64,000 bases of DNA from an uncultured Tissierellia bacterium (GTDB lineage Bacteria; Bacillota; Clostridia; Tissierellales; Peptoniphilaceae), in assembly GCA_947253765.1 (NCBI GenBank), contig CAMYAK010000005.1:47878-111877 (forward strand), written 5' to 3'. Within the stretch, counting starts at the first letter, position 1, and every line of letters begins with the position of its first letter. Below are positions 52,058 through 61,137 of this stretch, piece by piece. Made by a program: the position numbers and the translations under genes. The notes under the pieces were generated by a model. The model saw only the letters and a program-made list of their open reading frames with translations. It did no database searches and was not told where the DNA came from.

Positions 52058-53695
52058 ATGTTGGTGAAAATTGAGGATCTATTAAAGGAATTAATAGCAG
52101 CTGCTGTAAAGGAACTTTACGACCTTGAACTGGAAGAGGTTATTGTTGAGATTCCAAGAAACTCGGACAATGGTGATTACTCGACCAACACCGCCATGCT
52201 GCTTCCCAAGCTCCTTCATAAGGCGCCCAAGGAAATAGCGGATCAGATCAGCCAAAAGTTGGCTCAGCATGATGATTTGCTAAGAAGCGTGGAGGTTGCG
52301 GGACCGGGATTTATCAACTTCCGAATTCAGCCCGAATTCTTATCCAAGGCCATAAAAGAAGCCTTTGATAAGAAAGAAAATTTTGGAAATAACTATAGCG
52401 GGAAGCGTAAATCAATACTTGTTGAGTATGTATCAGCCAACCCCACAGGAGACCTGCATCTCGGACATGCGAGGAACGCCGCTTGGGGAGACTGTATAAC
52501 AAGGCTTTTAAAAGCCAGCAACTGGGACGTTTTGCGTGAGTATTATATTAACAACGCAGGTAACCAGATGGTCAACTTGGCAAAATCAGTTTTTGCCCGC
52601 TATGCCCAATATTTCGGAGAAGATGTGGAAATTCCGGAAGATGGATATTTTGCAGATGACGTAAAGAAGATTGGTGAGGACATAGCTAAAGAAGTCGGTG
52701 ATGAATGGCTACATAAAGAAGAAGGAAGAGAAGAATTCTTTATGCAGAGGGGCTATGAAGAGGAAATGGCTAAGATTGAGCGTGACCTCAAATACTTCCG
52801 CTGCGAATTCGACTCATGGTTCTCTGAAAAATCACTCTATGAAAGTCCTCTGATTCAGGAGACCTTGGATGCAATGGCAGCTGAGGGCTTGACATATGAA
52901 AAAGACGGAGCCCTTTGGTTCAAAACTACCAATTTCGGAGATGATAAGGACAGGGTTCTCATAAAGAGCGATGGGGCCTACACATATTTGACACCGGATA
53001 TTGCAAATCATATGTTTAAATTCTACCGTGGATACAGTCAGTTGGTAAACCTATGGGGCGGTGACCACCACTCATACGTGGACCGTATGTATGCTGCCAT
53101 GGAAGCCTTGGGCCATAAGGGAGAACTTGAAGTCGACCTTATCCAGATGGTACACCTTGTTGAAGACGGTGAAGAAGTTAAGATGTCAAAGAGGAGCGGA
53201 ACAGCTATTACAATAAGAAACCTCTGCGATACTGTCGGGGTTGATGCGGCACGTTACTTCTTTGCCAGCCACGCCATTGAGTCTCAGATGGACTTTGACC
53301 TGGGACTGGCCAAAAAGCATTCAACAGAAAACCCGGTATATTATATCCAGTATGCCCATGCCCGTTCTTGCGGTATCTTGAAGGGGGCACCATGGATAAG
53401 GAAACAGAAGGTCTATAAGCGCCTCAAGCTGGACAGTGAGCTTAATCTTATGAAGATAGTCTATGACTTCCCCTTTGTTGTGGCCAGGGCTGCAGAAAAA
53501 AGGAGGCCGAACCAGATTTGTCACTATCTCATGAACTTGGCATCTCAATTCCATTCATATTATGGACAGGTCAAGATCAATGATCCGGACCAGCCCGAAC
53601 TCTCAAACGAGCGTTTGGCTCTTGTCAAGACCGTTGAAATAACCATTAAAAACGGATTAAGATTAATCGGAGTTTCAGCACCTGAAACGATGTAA
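52058..53695 (+). CDS. argS: Arginine--tRNA ligase
   Basis: This 545-residue class I synthetase has an N-terminal Arg-S add-on domain (residues 1-85), the HIGH-type motif H-L-G-H at 134-137 in N-P-T-G-D-L-H-L-G-H-A-R-N and K-M-S-K-R at 375-379, followed by the DALR anticodon-binding domain. GGAAGGA precedes the ATG. It lies alone between the tRNA pair and the fructose operon. Confidence 0.96.
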   Translation: MLVKIEDLLKELIAAAVKELYDLELEEVIVEIPRNSDNGDYSTNTAMLLPKLLHKAPKEIADQISQKLAQHDDLLRSVEVAGPGFINFRIQPEFLSKAIKEAFDKKENFGNNYSGKRKSILVEYVSANPTGDLHLGHARNAAWGDCITRLLKASNWDVLREYYINNAGNQMVNLAKSVFARYAQYFGEDVEIPEDGYFADDVKKIGEDIAKEVGDEWLHKEEGREEFFMQRGYEEEMAKIERDLKYFRCEFDSWFSEKSLYESPLIQETLDAMAAEGLTYEKDGALWFKTTNFGDDKDRVLIKSDGAYTYLTPDIANHMFKFYRGYSQLVNLWGGDHHSYVDRMYAAMEALGHKGELEVDLIQMVHLVEDGEEVKMSKRSGTAITIRNLCDTVGVDAARYFFASHAIESQMDFDLGLAKKHSTENPVYYIQYAHARSCGILKGAPWIRKQKVYKRLKLDSELNLMKIVYDFPFVVARAAEKRRPNQICHYLMNLASQFHSYYGQVKINDPDQPELSNERLALVKTVEITIKNGLRLIGVSAPETM

Positions 53696-53717
53696 AAAAA
53701 TATAATATTTAACTTTT

Positions 53718-53769
53718 AAAGGCTCCTTGTCAATTTCTTAAAAGATAAATTGGCGGGGAGCCTTTTTTT
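53718..53769 (+). terminator. Intrinsic terminator after argS
   Basis: AAAGGCTCC...CAATTT pairs with AAATTG...GGAGCCTTT in a two-part stem and is followed by a T-run. Confidence 0.8.
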
Positions 53770-53809
53770 GCCATTCATTATAAAAACTCTTTTTCCTTTA
53801 TGAATGACC

Positions 53810-53827
53810 GATTATGATTGATTATGA
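53810..53827 (+). promoter_or_regulatory. Candidate operator of the fructose regulator
   Basis: GATTATGA occurs twice, 10 bases apart, one helical turn. DeoR-type regulators bind direct repeats, so this is a plausible autoregulatory site about 75 bases before the regulator gene. The promoter itself is not clear. Confidence 0.4.
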
Positions 53828-53896
53828 GCGTAGTCGATCGAAAAAGATTGAATAGTGATTCATCTAATGATATTATTAAGAAAAGTGAGGTGAATT

Positions 53897-54649
53897 ATGC
53901 TTAAGGATGAAAGATTAGCAAGAATAATAGATCTGGTTAATATAAACAAAACACTCAGGACGGCTGAAATTGCCGATAAGATGGACGCTTCCTTAGCCAC
54001 TGTCAGAAGAGACCTCAATGAGCTTGATAGAGCGGGCAAGGTCAAGAAAGTTTTTGGCGGGGTTAAGTCCCTTTCTCCTATTGACTATATAACCGGAGAA
54101 GAGGACATGGGATCTAAGATCAAAATAAATATGAAAGAAAAGATCGCCATAGCTGAATTTGCAGCAGGATTAATCGAAGACCATGACCTGGTTTATTTGG
54201 ATGCAGGCACAAGCGTAGAAGCCATGGTAGCTTTCATACAGGCCAGAGACCTTACTTTCGTGACAAACTCTTTAAGTATAGCAAGGGAACTGTCCGCACT
54301 GCAAAAACACGTTTACATATTGCCGGGAGAAATAAAGCTTGTAACAGACTCAATAATAGGGGTTGCAGCTGAAAGGTATTTAAGAAATTTTAATTTCACA
54401 GTAGGATTTTTCGGAAGTAACGGGGTTCATAGAGATATAGGTTTCACAACCCCCGACTTTAATGAAGCAATGGTCAAATCGCAAGCCATGGAACAGTGCA
54501 AGAAGGCTTATGTGTTGGCGGACAGCAGCAAGTTCGGAAAGGTTTCACAAGTAACTTTCTGCAGCAACAAAGACATTCCTGTTATAACAGAATGTAGAGG
54601 GGAAGAACAGAAACTATATGCAGAAATCGTATATTTAAAGGAGGCCTGA
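53897..54649 (+). CDS. fruR: DeoR/GlpR-family regulator of fructose use (FruR-like)
   Basis: This 250-residue repressor has an N-terminal DeoR helix-turn-helix (E-I-A-D-K-M-D-A-S-L-A-T-V-R-R-D-L at about 22-38) and a C-terminal sugar-phosphate sensing domain with Y-L-D-A-G-T-S-V-E and V-T-N-S-L. It is the first gene of a fruR-fruK-fruA operon, and its stop overlaps the fruK start. The inducer is likely fructose 1-phosphate by family context. Confidence 0.9.
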   Translation: MLKDERLARIIDLVNINKTLRTAEIADKMDASLATVRRDLNELDRAGKVKKVFGGVKSLSPIDYITGEEDMGSKIKINMKEKIAIAEFAAGLIEDHDLVYLDAGTSVEAMVAFIQARDLTFVTNSLSIARELSALQKHVYILPGEIKLVTDSIIGVAAERYLRNFNFTVGFFGSNGVHRDIGFTTPDFNEAMVKSQAMEQCKKAYVLADSSKFGKVSQVTFCSNKDIPVITECRGEEQKLYAEIVYLKEA

Positions 54650-55563
54650 TGATTTACACATTAACACTCAATCCAGCTATTGATCATGTCATTCGCTTAA
54701 AGAATCTCGAAAATGGAGAGACCAACAGGGCTTTTGAGGAAAGTATAAGCGCCGGGGGCAAGGGAATAAATGTAAGCAAGATATTGAAAAATCTTGGTGA
54801 AGAAAGCATGGCCTTGGGATACTTGGCCGGCTTTACCGGGAAAGAAATTGAGAGAATACTAGAAGAAGACGAAAAGATAGCCTGTGATTTTATTTTCCTT
54901 GAAAAAGGCTTTACCAGGATAAACACAAAAATCAAGGCCGACCATGAAACTGAAATAAACGGTCCGGGTCCGGTATTGGATGAAAAAGACATAGACCTCT
55001 TGATGGAAAAATTTGATGCTATAAAGGAAGGCGATTACCTCTTCCTATCCGGCAGTATACCGGCATCTCTGGGTGACGGTTTTTACGCCCTCATCATGAA
55101 AAGATTGAAAGATAAGGGAGTCTCCATAGTTGTTGATTGCACAGGAAAAGCCTTGGAAGAGACCCTGGAATTTTCTCCAATCCTGGTCAAGCCCAATGTG
55201 AGGGAATTGGAAGATTTTTTTAAAACTGAAATAAAGGATAATGGGGACATTGAAAAGTATGCTAGGAAGCTCATGAACATGGGCCCAAAAAACGTAATAG
55301 TTTCAATGGGTAGAGAAGGGGCATATTTCATATCCCAAGATGGAGAAAGTTTATTCCTTGATGCTCCAAAAGGCAAGGTTGTAGATACGGTAGGATCCGG
55401 CGATTCTATGGTTGCCGGTTTTATATATGGGCTGAAGAAGGGCTTCAGTCCGGTGGAATCATTTAAATTTGCGGTCAGCTGCGGATCGGCCAGTGCCTTT
55501 TCCAGCAAGTTGGCCACAAAAGAAGAAGCATTCGGAATTTATCAGAAATTAACCGGGAGGTAG
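54649..55563 (+). CDS. fruK: 1-phosphofructokinase
   Basis: This 304-residue PfkB-family kinase converts fructose 1-phosphate to fructose 1,6-bisphosphate. It starts M-I-Y-T-L-T-L-N-P-A-I-D-H, has G-G-K-G-I-N-V-S at about 36-43 and the catalytic G-S-G-D-S-M-V-A-G-F near 250. Tagatose 6-phosphate kinase is a close relative, but the adjacent fructose PTS settles the call. AAAGGAGG precedes the start. Confidence 0.93.
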   Translation: MIYTLTLNPAIDHVIRLKNLENGETNRAFEESISAGGKGINVSKILKNLGEESMALGYLAGFTGKEIERILEEDEKIACDFIFLEKGFTRINTKIKADHETEINGPGPVLDEKDIDLLMEKFDAIKEGDYLFLSGSIPASLGDGFYALIMKRLKDKGVSIVVDCTGKALEETLEFSPILVKPNVRELEDFFKTEIKDNGDIEKYARKLMNMGPKNVIVSMGREGAYFISQDGESLFLDAPKGKVVDTVGSGDSMVAGFIYGLKKGFSPVESFKFAVSCGSASAFSSKLATKEEAFGIYQKLTGR

Positions 55564-55566
55564 ACA

Positions 55567-57447
55567 ATGAAAATCACGGAATTGCTGAAAAAAGAAGGTA
55601 TTGCCCTAAATCAAAAAGCCGGTACAAAGGTCGAACTGATTGAAAGACTGACGGCATTGATGGACAAGACCGGAGCAATCAAAGACAAGGACGTGTATAT
55701 GAAGGATGTTCTTGCCAGGGAAGAATCGGGAACAACAGGAATAGGTGAGGGGGTCGCTATACCTCACGCCAAGTCGAGTGGAGTCATTAAAGCCCAGCTA
55801 GCGGCTATGACAGTTCCTGAGGGAACAGATTTTGAATCTTTGGACGGGGAAGCAACCAAGCTCTTTTTCCTGATTGCCGTACCTGAGAACTCCAACGATG
55901 AACACCTCAAGGTGCTCTCACGCCTCTCAACCATGCTCATGGATGAGACCTTCAGAAGGGATCTTTTGGGGGCTGCTGATGAAGATGCCTTCTTAAAGAT
56001 CATCGAAGAAAAAGAAAAGGAAAAATTCCCTGAGGATTTCAAGGGCGTTATGGGAAATTCCACAGGATCAGCTTATGATCTCTTGGCTGTAACAGGGTGC
56101 CCGACAGGAATAGCCCACACTTATATGGCAGCCGAGTCCCTTGCAAATAAGGCAAAGGAAATGGGCTACAGCCTTAAAGCTGAAACCCACGGATCCACAG
56201 GAATTGAAAACGCATTAACTGAAGAAGAAATACAAAACGCCAAGGGTATTATCATTGCTTGTGATGTCAGTGTGGAAAAGACGCGTTTCAATGGCAAAAA
56301 GATTGTTGACACCAAGGTTGCAGACGGGATCAATAAGCCAAAGGAACTGATTGACAGGGTTCTAAGCGAATCCAACAAACCATATAAGGCCAGTGGGGAA
56401 ATAAAACACGAAGAGAAGCAAAGCTCAACTGTTGGACAAACCATATACAAGCACCTCATGAACGGTGTTTCTCATATGTTGCCATTCGTTGTAGGAGGAG
56501 GAATCCTGATTGCCCTTGCCTTCCTATTGGATGATTACACAATTGATCCGGCCAATTTCGGATCAAACACCCCGTTTGCAGCTTTCTTTAAGAATGTCGG
56601 CGGAGCAGCTTTTGGATTTATGATGCCTGTTTTGGCCGGCTTTATAGCAATGAGTATAGCCGACCGTCCGGGACTTGCAGTAGGTGTTGTCGGAGGCTAC
56701 CTTGCTAATGAAGGCGGATCGGGATTCTTGGGAGCCCTGGCCGCAGGTTTCATTGCCGGTTATCTGATTCTCTTATTGAGAAAAATTTCCGCACCCCTTC
56801 CCAAATCTATGGACGGTGTAAAGCCCATGCTAATCTTCCCGGTATTTGGAATATTGTGCATCGGGGCAATAATGATATTCCTGCTCAACCCGCCACTTTC
56901 TTCTGTAAACGTGGCAATAAGCGATTGGCTCAACAATATGGGCGATACTTCCAAGCTCCTCTTAGGAGCCTTGCTTGGCGGCATGATGTCTGTGGATATG
57001 GGAGGCCCAATCAACAAGGCAGCCTATGTTTTTGGAACAGCTTCACTTGCTAACGGTTCATCCGCAGTTATGGCAGCAGTTATGGCCGGCGGAATGGTTC
57101 CGCCCCTGGCCCTGTCAATTTCAATGCTTTTGTTCAAAAACAAGTATTCAGCAAAAGATCGTCAAACAATACCTTCAAATATAATCATGGGACTTTCATT
57201 CATAACTGAAGGCGCCATACCCTTTGCTGCAGCAGACCCCCTCCGTGTCCTGCCTTCTTGCATAGTCGGCAGTGCTGCGACCGGACTTCTGTCAATGCTT
57301 TTCGGCTGTGCTTTGAGGGCTCCTCACGGCGGCATCTGGGTAATCGGAGTTGTTGAGAATCCGCTGATGTATATGGTGGCGATTCTTGCCGGATCAGCCA
57401 TCAGTGCCTTGCTTCTGGGCGTTCTTAAGAAGAAAGTTGTCGAATAA
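55567..57447 (+). CDS. fruA: Fructose PTS transporter, EIIABC
   Basis: This 626-residue permease takes up fructose as fructose 1-phosphate. The EIIA domain (1-145) has its active His in A-I-P-H-A-K, the EIIB domain (about 165-270) has its Cys in T-G-C-P-T-G-I-A-H-T and the EIIC membrane domain (about 295-620) has about nine helices. It needs a phosphorylatable HPr encoded elsewhere; the HPr paralogue at 40.5 kb lacks His15. It ends the fructose operon. Confidence 0.95.
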   Translation: MKITELLKKEGIALNQKAGTKVELIERLTALMDKTGAIKDKDVYMKDVLAREESGTTGIGEGVAIPHAKSSGVIKAQLAAMTVPEGTDFESLDGEATKLFFLIAVPENSNDEHLKVLSRLSTMLMDETFRRDLLGAADEDAFLKIIEEKEKEKFPEDFKGVMGNSTGSAYDLLAVTGCPTGIAHTYMAAESLANKAKEMGYSLKAETHGSTGIENALTEEEIQNAKGIIIACDVSVEKTRFNGKKIVDTKVADGINKPKELIDRVLSESNKPYKASGEIKHEEKQSSTVGQTIYKHLMNGVSHMLPFVVGGGILIALAFLLDDYTIDPANFGSNTPFAAFFKNVGGAAFGFMMPVLAGFIAMSIADRPGLAVGVVGGYLANEGGSGFLGALAAGFIAGYLILLLRKISAPLPKSMDGVKPMLIFPVFGILCIGAIMIFLLNPPLSSVNVAISDWLNNMGDTSKLLLGALLGGMMSVDMGGPINKAAYVFGTASLANGSSAVMAAVMAGGMVPPLALSISMLLFKNKYSAKDRQTIPSNIIMGLSFITEGAIPFAAADPLRVLPSCIVGSAATGLLSMLFGCALRAPHGGIWVIGVVENPLMYMVAILAGSAISALLLGVLKKKVVE

Positions 57448-57513
57448 GTGTTTAAAATCATAGTGTTTTAGTTGTAATTTTATAAATAAACAGAATAATT
57501 ATTAAAAATAGAT

Positions 57514-57545
57514 CCCCCTCAAAGCGCCGGTTTTGAGGGGAATTT
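57514..57545 (+). terminator. Possible terminator of the fructose operon
   Basis: CCCCTCAAA pairs with TTTTGAGGGG around GCGCCGG, followed by AATTTATATAATTTTT, so the T-run is weak. Confidence 0.6.
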
Positions 57546-57608
57546 ATATAATTTTTGTCATTTTTTTATGAAAAATGAGGGAATTGTGTAAAGAGAACCT
57601 TTTTCCGG

Positions 57609-57638
57609 TTTACAAGGCCTACTTACATAATGTATAAT
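57609..57638 (+). promoter_or_regulatory. Promoter of arcA
   Basis: TTTACA and TATAAT are separated by 18 bases, about 80 bases before arcA. No ArgR box was recognised. Confidence 0.7.
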
Positions 57639-57719
57639 GATTTACAGCTGTAGGAAAGCGATTGTTTTTTTGCGGCTCGGGAAAATTGTAGTAACTAAAT
57701 TTTAGAAAGGGAAAATTAA

Positions 57720-58943
57720 ATGAGACCAATTAACGTACACAGTGAAATTATGCCCCTGAAAAAGGTGGTAGTACACAGACCGGGAAATGAGCTGAGGTAT
57801 TTGACTCCGGCAACACTTGAAGAACTTCTTTTTGACGATATACCCGATCTGAAGAAGGCACAGGAAGAGCATGATGCTTTTGTATCCATTCTTAGAGGCG
57901 AAGGCGCTGAGGTTGTTTATTTGGAAGATTTGATGGCTGAGACCCTCAAAGCAAATCCTGGTTTAAAAGAAGACTTCCTGAAGGAATATCTTGATAACGC
58001 AGGCGTATATACAAAAGCATATCGTGAAGCCCTCCTTGAATTCTTTGACAACATCAAAGACGAGAAGGAATTCGTTGTTAAGACAATGGCAGGCGTTCCT
58101 TTCCATGAACTTGGAAAAATCAAAACCAACACTTTGGTAAGCATGGTAGATCGTCCTTACATGGCTCTGAACCCCATGCCGAACCTTTACTTCACACGTG
58201 ACCCGTTTGCAACTATCGGAAATAACGTTTCAATAAACACCATGTTTGCAGAAACAAGAAACCGTGAAACAATTTACGGCGACTATATCTTCAAATATCA
58301 TCCCGAATATAAGGGACAGGTTCATAACCTCTTCGGACGTCATGAGAAATTCCACACAGAAGGTGGAGATATCTTCAACGTAAACGAGGAAACACTATTC
58401 ATCGGTATTTCACAGAGAACACAGGCCGGCGCTATCGAAATCTTAGCCCACAATGTATTTTTCGGTGATGTCGATAACAAGATCAAGAAGATCATCGCTT
58501 TCACAATTCCTGAGAGCCATGCATTCATGCACCTCGACACAGTATTCACAATGATCGATCATGATGCATTCACATATCATCCTGAGATTCTGCAGACCCT
58601 GCAGGTATTCGAACTCACAGCCGGTGACAATGAGACAATCCATGTTGAAGAACACCACGGTGAGCTTGCCGAAATCCTTGCAAACATTCTGGGAATCGAT
58701 AAAGTTCGTCTCTTCCCATGCGGTGGCGGAGACAGCTGCGCAGCAGAACGTGAACAGTGGAACGACGGTTCAAACACCCTGACAATTGCTCCGGGCAAAG
58801 TTGTTGTTTATGAACGCAACGACGTAACAAACGCAAGTCTTGAGAAAGCCGGATTCGAGGTTCTCAAACTTGACGCTTCCAACCTGACAGTAGGTAGAGG
58901 CGGCCCACGCTGCATGTCAATGCCGTTAGTACGTGAAGACTAA
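57720..58943 (+). CDS. arcA: Arginine deiminase
   Basis: This 407-residue enzyme hydrolyses arginine to citrulline and ammonia. Catalytic regions include F-T-R-D-P, E-G-G-D (about residues 220-223), H and E residues of the core, and the nucleophile Cys in G-P-R-C-M-S-M-P near the C-terminus. Of its 17 Arg codons only one is AGG, unlike most window genes, in line with high expression. It has its own promoter and a terminator-like hairpin, and is followed by arcB, arcC and a transporter. Confidence 0.97.
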   Translation: MRPINVHSEIMPLKKVVVHRPGNELRYLTPATLEELLFDDIPDLKKAQEEHDAFVSILRGEGAEVVYLEDLMAETLKANPGLKEDFLKEYLDNAGVYTKAYREALLEFFDNIKDEKEFVVKTMAGVPFHELGKIKTNTLVSMVDRPYMALNPMPNLYFTRDPFATIGNNVSINTMFAETRNRETIYGDYIFKYHPEYKGQVHNLFGRHEKFHTEGGDIFNVNEETLFIGISQRTQAGAIEILAHNVFFGDVDNKIKKIIAFTIPESHAFMHLDTVFTMIDHDAFTYHPEILQTLQVFELTAGDNETIHVEEHHGELAEILANILGIDKVRLFPCGGGDSCAAEREQWNDGSNTLTIAPGKVVVYERNDVTNASLEKAGFEVLKLDASNLTVGRGGPRCMSMPLVRED

Positions 58944-58979
58944 TTTGTGCGGTCAAATAATAAAAATCTTTAATCAAGG

Positions 58980-59010
58980 TAGACTTCCGGCCTAGGCCGG
59001 AGGTCTATTC
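58980..59010 (+). terminator. Terminator-like hairpin after arcA
   Basis: AGACTTCCGGCC pairs with GGCCGGAGGTCT in a near-perfect palindrome, followed by only ATTCCTT, so termination may be partial. Confidence 0.6.
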
Positions 59011-59020
59011 CTTGTATTTA

Positions 59021-59049
59021 TTTATATTTTAAGATTTTAAGTTTATAAT
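59021..59049 (+). promoter_or_regulatory. Possible promoter of arcB
   Basis: TTTATA and TATAAT with 17-base spacing in an AT-rich gap. Downstream hairpins GGCC...GGCC (59056-59070) and AGCCC-TAA-GGGCT (59098-59110) lie before the ribosome site. Confidence 0.45.
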
Positions 59050-59125
59050 ATTTTAGGCCTATATTTGGCCAAGATTATCGGTCATCAATTTTATTTAAGC
59101 CCTAAGGGCTAGGAAAGGAAAAAAT

Positions 59126-60130
59126 ATGCCACAAAATTTACAAGGCAGAAGTCTTTTGACACTCCAAGATTTTACCGAAGATGAGATTTATTATCTCTTG
59201 GACTTGGCAGCTGATTTCAAACATTTAAAAAGAACACACACTCCTCATGAATATTTAAAGGGAAAGAACATCGTTCTTCTTTTTGAAAAGACTTCGACAC
59301 GTACACGTTGCTCATTTGAAGTTGCAGGCTTGGACCTGGGCATGGGAGTAACATATATCGGACCGGGAAGCAGCCAGATGGGTGCTAAGGAATCAATTGC
59401 AGATACAGCAAAAGTTATGGGCAAGTTCTATGACGGTATCGAATATCGTGGATTCAGCCAGGAAACAGTAGAGACCTTGGCAAGTGACTCAGGAGTACCG
59501 GTATGGAACGGACTTACCGACCAGTACCATCCGACACAGATGTTGGCTGATATGATGACTATCAGAGAAGAATTCGGTGAACTCAAAGGCCGCAAACTGG
59601 TCTTCATGGGTGACTGCAGGAACAACGTATCAAACTCTTTGGTAATCACCTGTGCAAAACTCGGCGTAGACTTCACAGGATGCGGTCCTAAGGAACTCTG
59701 GGCAGAAGAATCCCTGATCAAGAGGGCAAAAGAAATTGCCGAGATATCAGGCGCAAAGATTGAATATACCGAGAACGTTGAAGAGGGCGTAAAGGGTGCT
59801 GATGCTGTATACACAGATATCTGGGTATCCATGGGTGAACCTGCAGAAGTATGGCAGGAAAGAATTAAGCTCCTCCATAAATATAGGGTAAACCAGAAGG
59901 TTATGGATATGGCTAAGCCAACCGCAATCTTCCTCCACTGCCTGCCTTCATTCCACGATCTTAAGACAACTATCGGTCTTGATGTTGATAAGAAGTTCGG
60001 TAAAGACTATGATCTGAACGGCATGGAAGTAACAGATGATGTATTCCTCGGAAAACAGGCTCGCCAGTTTGAAGAGGCTGAGAACCGCATGCACACCATC
60101 AAAGCCGTAATGTTCGCAACACTTAAATAA
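59126..60130 (+). CDS. arcB: Ornithine carbamoyltransferase, catabolic
   Basis: This 334-residue enzyme splits citrulline with phosphate into ornithine and carbamoyl phosphate. The carbamoyl-phosphate motif S-T-R-T-R-C-S-F-E is near residue 57-65 and the ornithine motif H-C-L-P-S-F-H-D near 271-278. Its place between arcA and arcC makes the catabolic role much more likely than biosynthesis. Confidence 0.96.
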   Translation: MPQNLQGRSLLTLQDFTEDEIYYLLDLAADFKHLKRTHTPHEYLKGKNIVLLFEKTSTRTRCSFEVAGLDLGMGVTYIGPGSSQMGAKESIADTAKVMGKFYDGIEYRGFSQETVETLASDSGVPVWNGLTDQYHPTQMLADMMTIREEFGELKGRKLVFMGDCRNNVSNSLVITCAKLGVDFTGCGPKELWAEESLIKRAKEIAEISGAKIEYTENVEEGVKGADAVYTDIWVSMGEPAEVWQERIKLLHKYRVNQKVMDMAKPTAIFLHCLPSFHDLKTTIGLDVDKKFGKDYDLNGMEVTDDVFLGKQARQFEEAENRMHTIKAVMFATLK

Positions 60131-60139
60131 GAGGTTAAA

Positions 60140-61078
60140 ATGGCTAGAAAACTTATAGTAGTCGCCCTGGGCGGCAACGCTTTGGGAAAGACTCCTGAAG
60201 AACAGCTCAAATTAACAGAAAACACTGCAAAGGTTATTGTTGAGCTTGCAAAAGATAATGACGTCGTGGTTGGACACGGAAACGGTCCCCAGGTCGGAAT
60301 GATTTATAACGCCATGGAATTCTCAAATAAAAACGGCGGAAAGACACCTGCAATGCCTTTCCCCGAATGTGGAGCCATGAGCCAGGGATATATCGGCTAT
60401 CATCTTTCCCAGTCAATCAGAACCCAGCTTAAAAAGCAGGGTATGGAAGACAGGGGAGTTGCCTGCCTGGTAACACAGGTAGAAGTTGATGCTGAAGATC
60501 CGGCTTTTGCAAAACCGACCAAGCCCATAGGCTCATTCATGACCAAAGAAGAGGCCGATGAGATCCATGAAAAGACCGGCTATACATTCGTAGAGGACTC
60601 CGGAAGAGGATACAGAAGAGTAGTTCCAAGCCCAATACCACAGAAAATCCTTGAAGAAAAGGAAATCAGGGACCTGGTTGATCTTGGAACCATTGTTATA
60701 GCAACAGGCGGTGGCGGAGTTCCGGTTGTAAAGGCCGGAGAAGGCTATGAAGGCAGGGCTGCAGTTATAGATAAAGACAGGTCGGCATCAAGACTGGCTG
60801 TCGATATGAAGGCTGATAGGCTTGTTATTCTAACCGCTGTTGAGCATGTAGCTATAAACTTCGGAAAAGAAAACCAAGAGGATCTGAAAGATATTTCTCT
60901 TGAACAAGCTCAGAAATATATGGAAGAGGGCCAGTTTGCCGAAGGTTCAATGAAGCCTAAAGTAGAAGCTTGCTTGGACTATCTGGTTCATCGCGAGGGA
61001 GGAAAGGCACTTATAACCTCTCTTGAAAAAGCGGCAGAAGGTATACAAGGTAAGACAGGAACGGTAATTCACGCTTAG
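60140..61078 (+). CDS. arcC: Carbamate kinase
   Basis: This 312-residue amino-acid kinase fold enzyme makes ATP from carbamoyl phosphate. It starts with V-V-A-L-G-G-N-A-L-G and has G-H-G-N-G-P-Q-V-G at about 48-56, typical of carbamate kinases. It lies nine bases after arcB and gives the energy yield of the arginine pathway. Confidence 0.96.
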   Translation: MARKLIVVALGGNALGKTPEEQLKLTENTAKVIVELAKDNDVVVGHGNGPQVGMIYNAMEFSNKNGGKTPAMPFPECGAMSQGYIGYHLSQSIRTQLKKQGMEDRGVACLVTQVEVDAEDPAFAKPTKPIGSFMTKEEADEIHEKTGYTFVEDSGRGYRRVVPSPIPQKILEEKEIRDLVDLGTIVIATGGGGVPVVKAGEGYEGRAAVIDKDRSASRLAVDMKADRLVILTAVEHVAINFGKENQEDLKDISLEQAQKYMEEGQFAEGSMKPKVEACLDYLVHREGGKALITSLEKAAEGIQGKTGTVIHA

Positions 61079-61086
61079 TGATGAAA

Positions 61087-61108
61087 GGGGCGGGTTGCTG
61101 CCCGCTCC
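61087..61108 (+). other. Intercistronic hairpin between arcC and the transporter gene
   Basis: GGGGCGGG and CCCGCTCC (one G-U pair) form an eight-pair stem with no T-run, more likely an mRNA-stability element than a terminator. Confidence 0.5.
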
Positions 61109-61137
61109 TAACTTTCTTGAATTGAAAGGAGAAAGTA

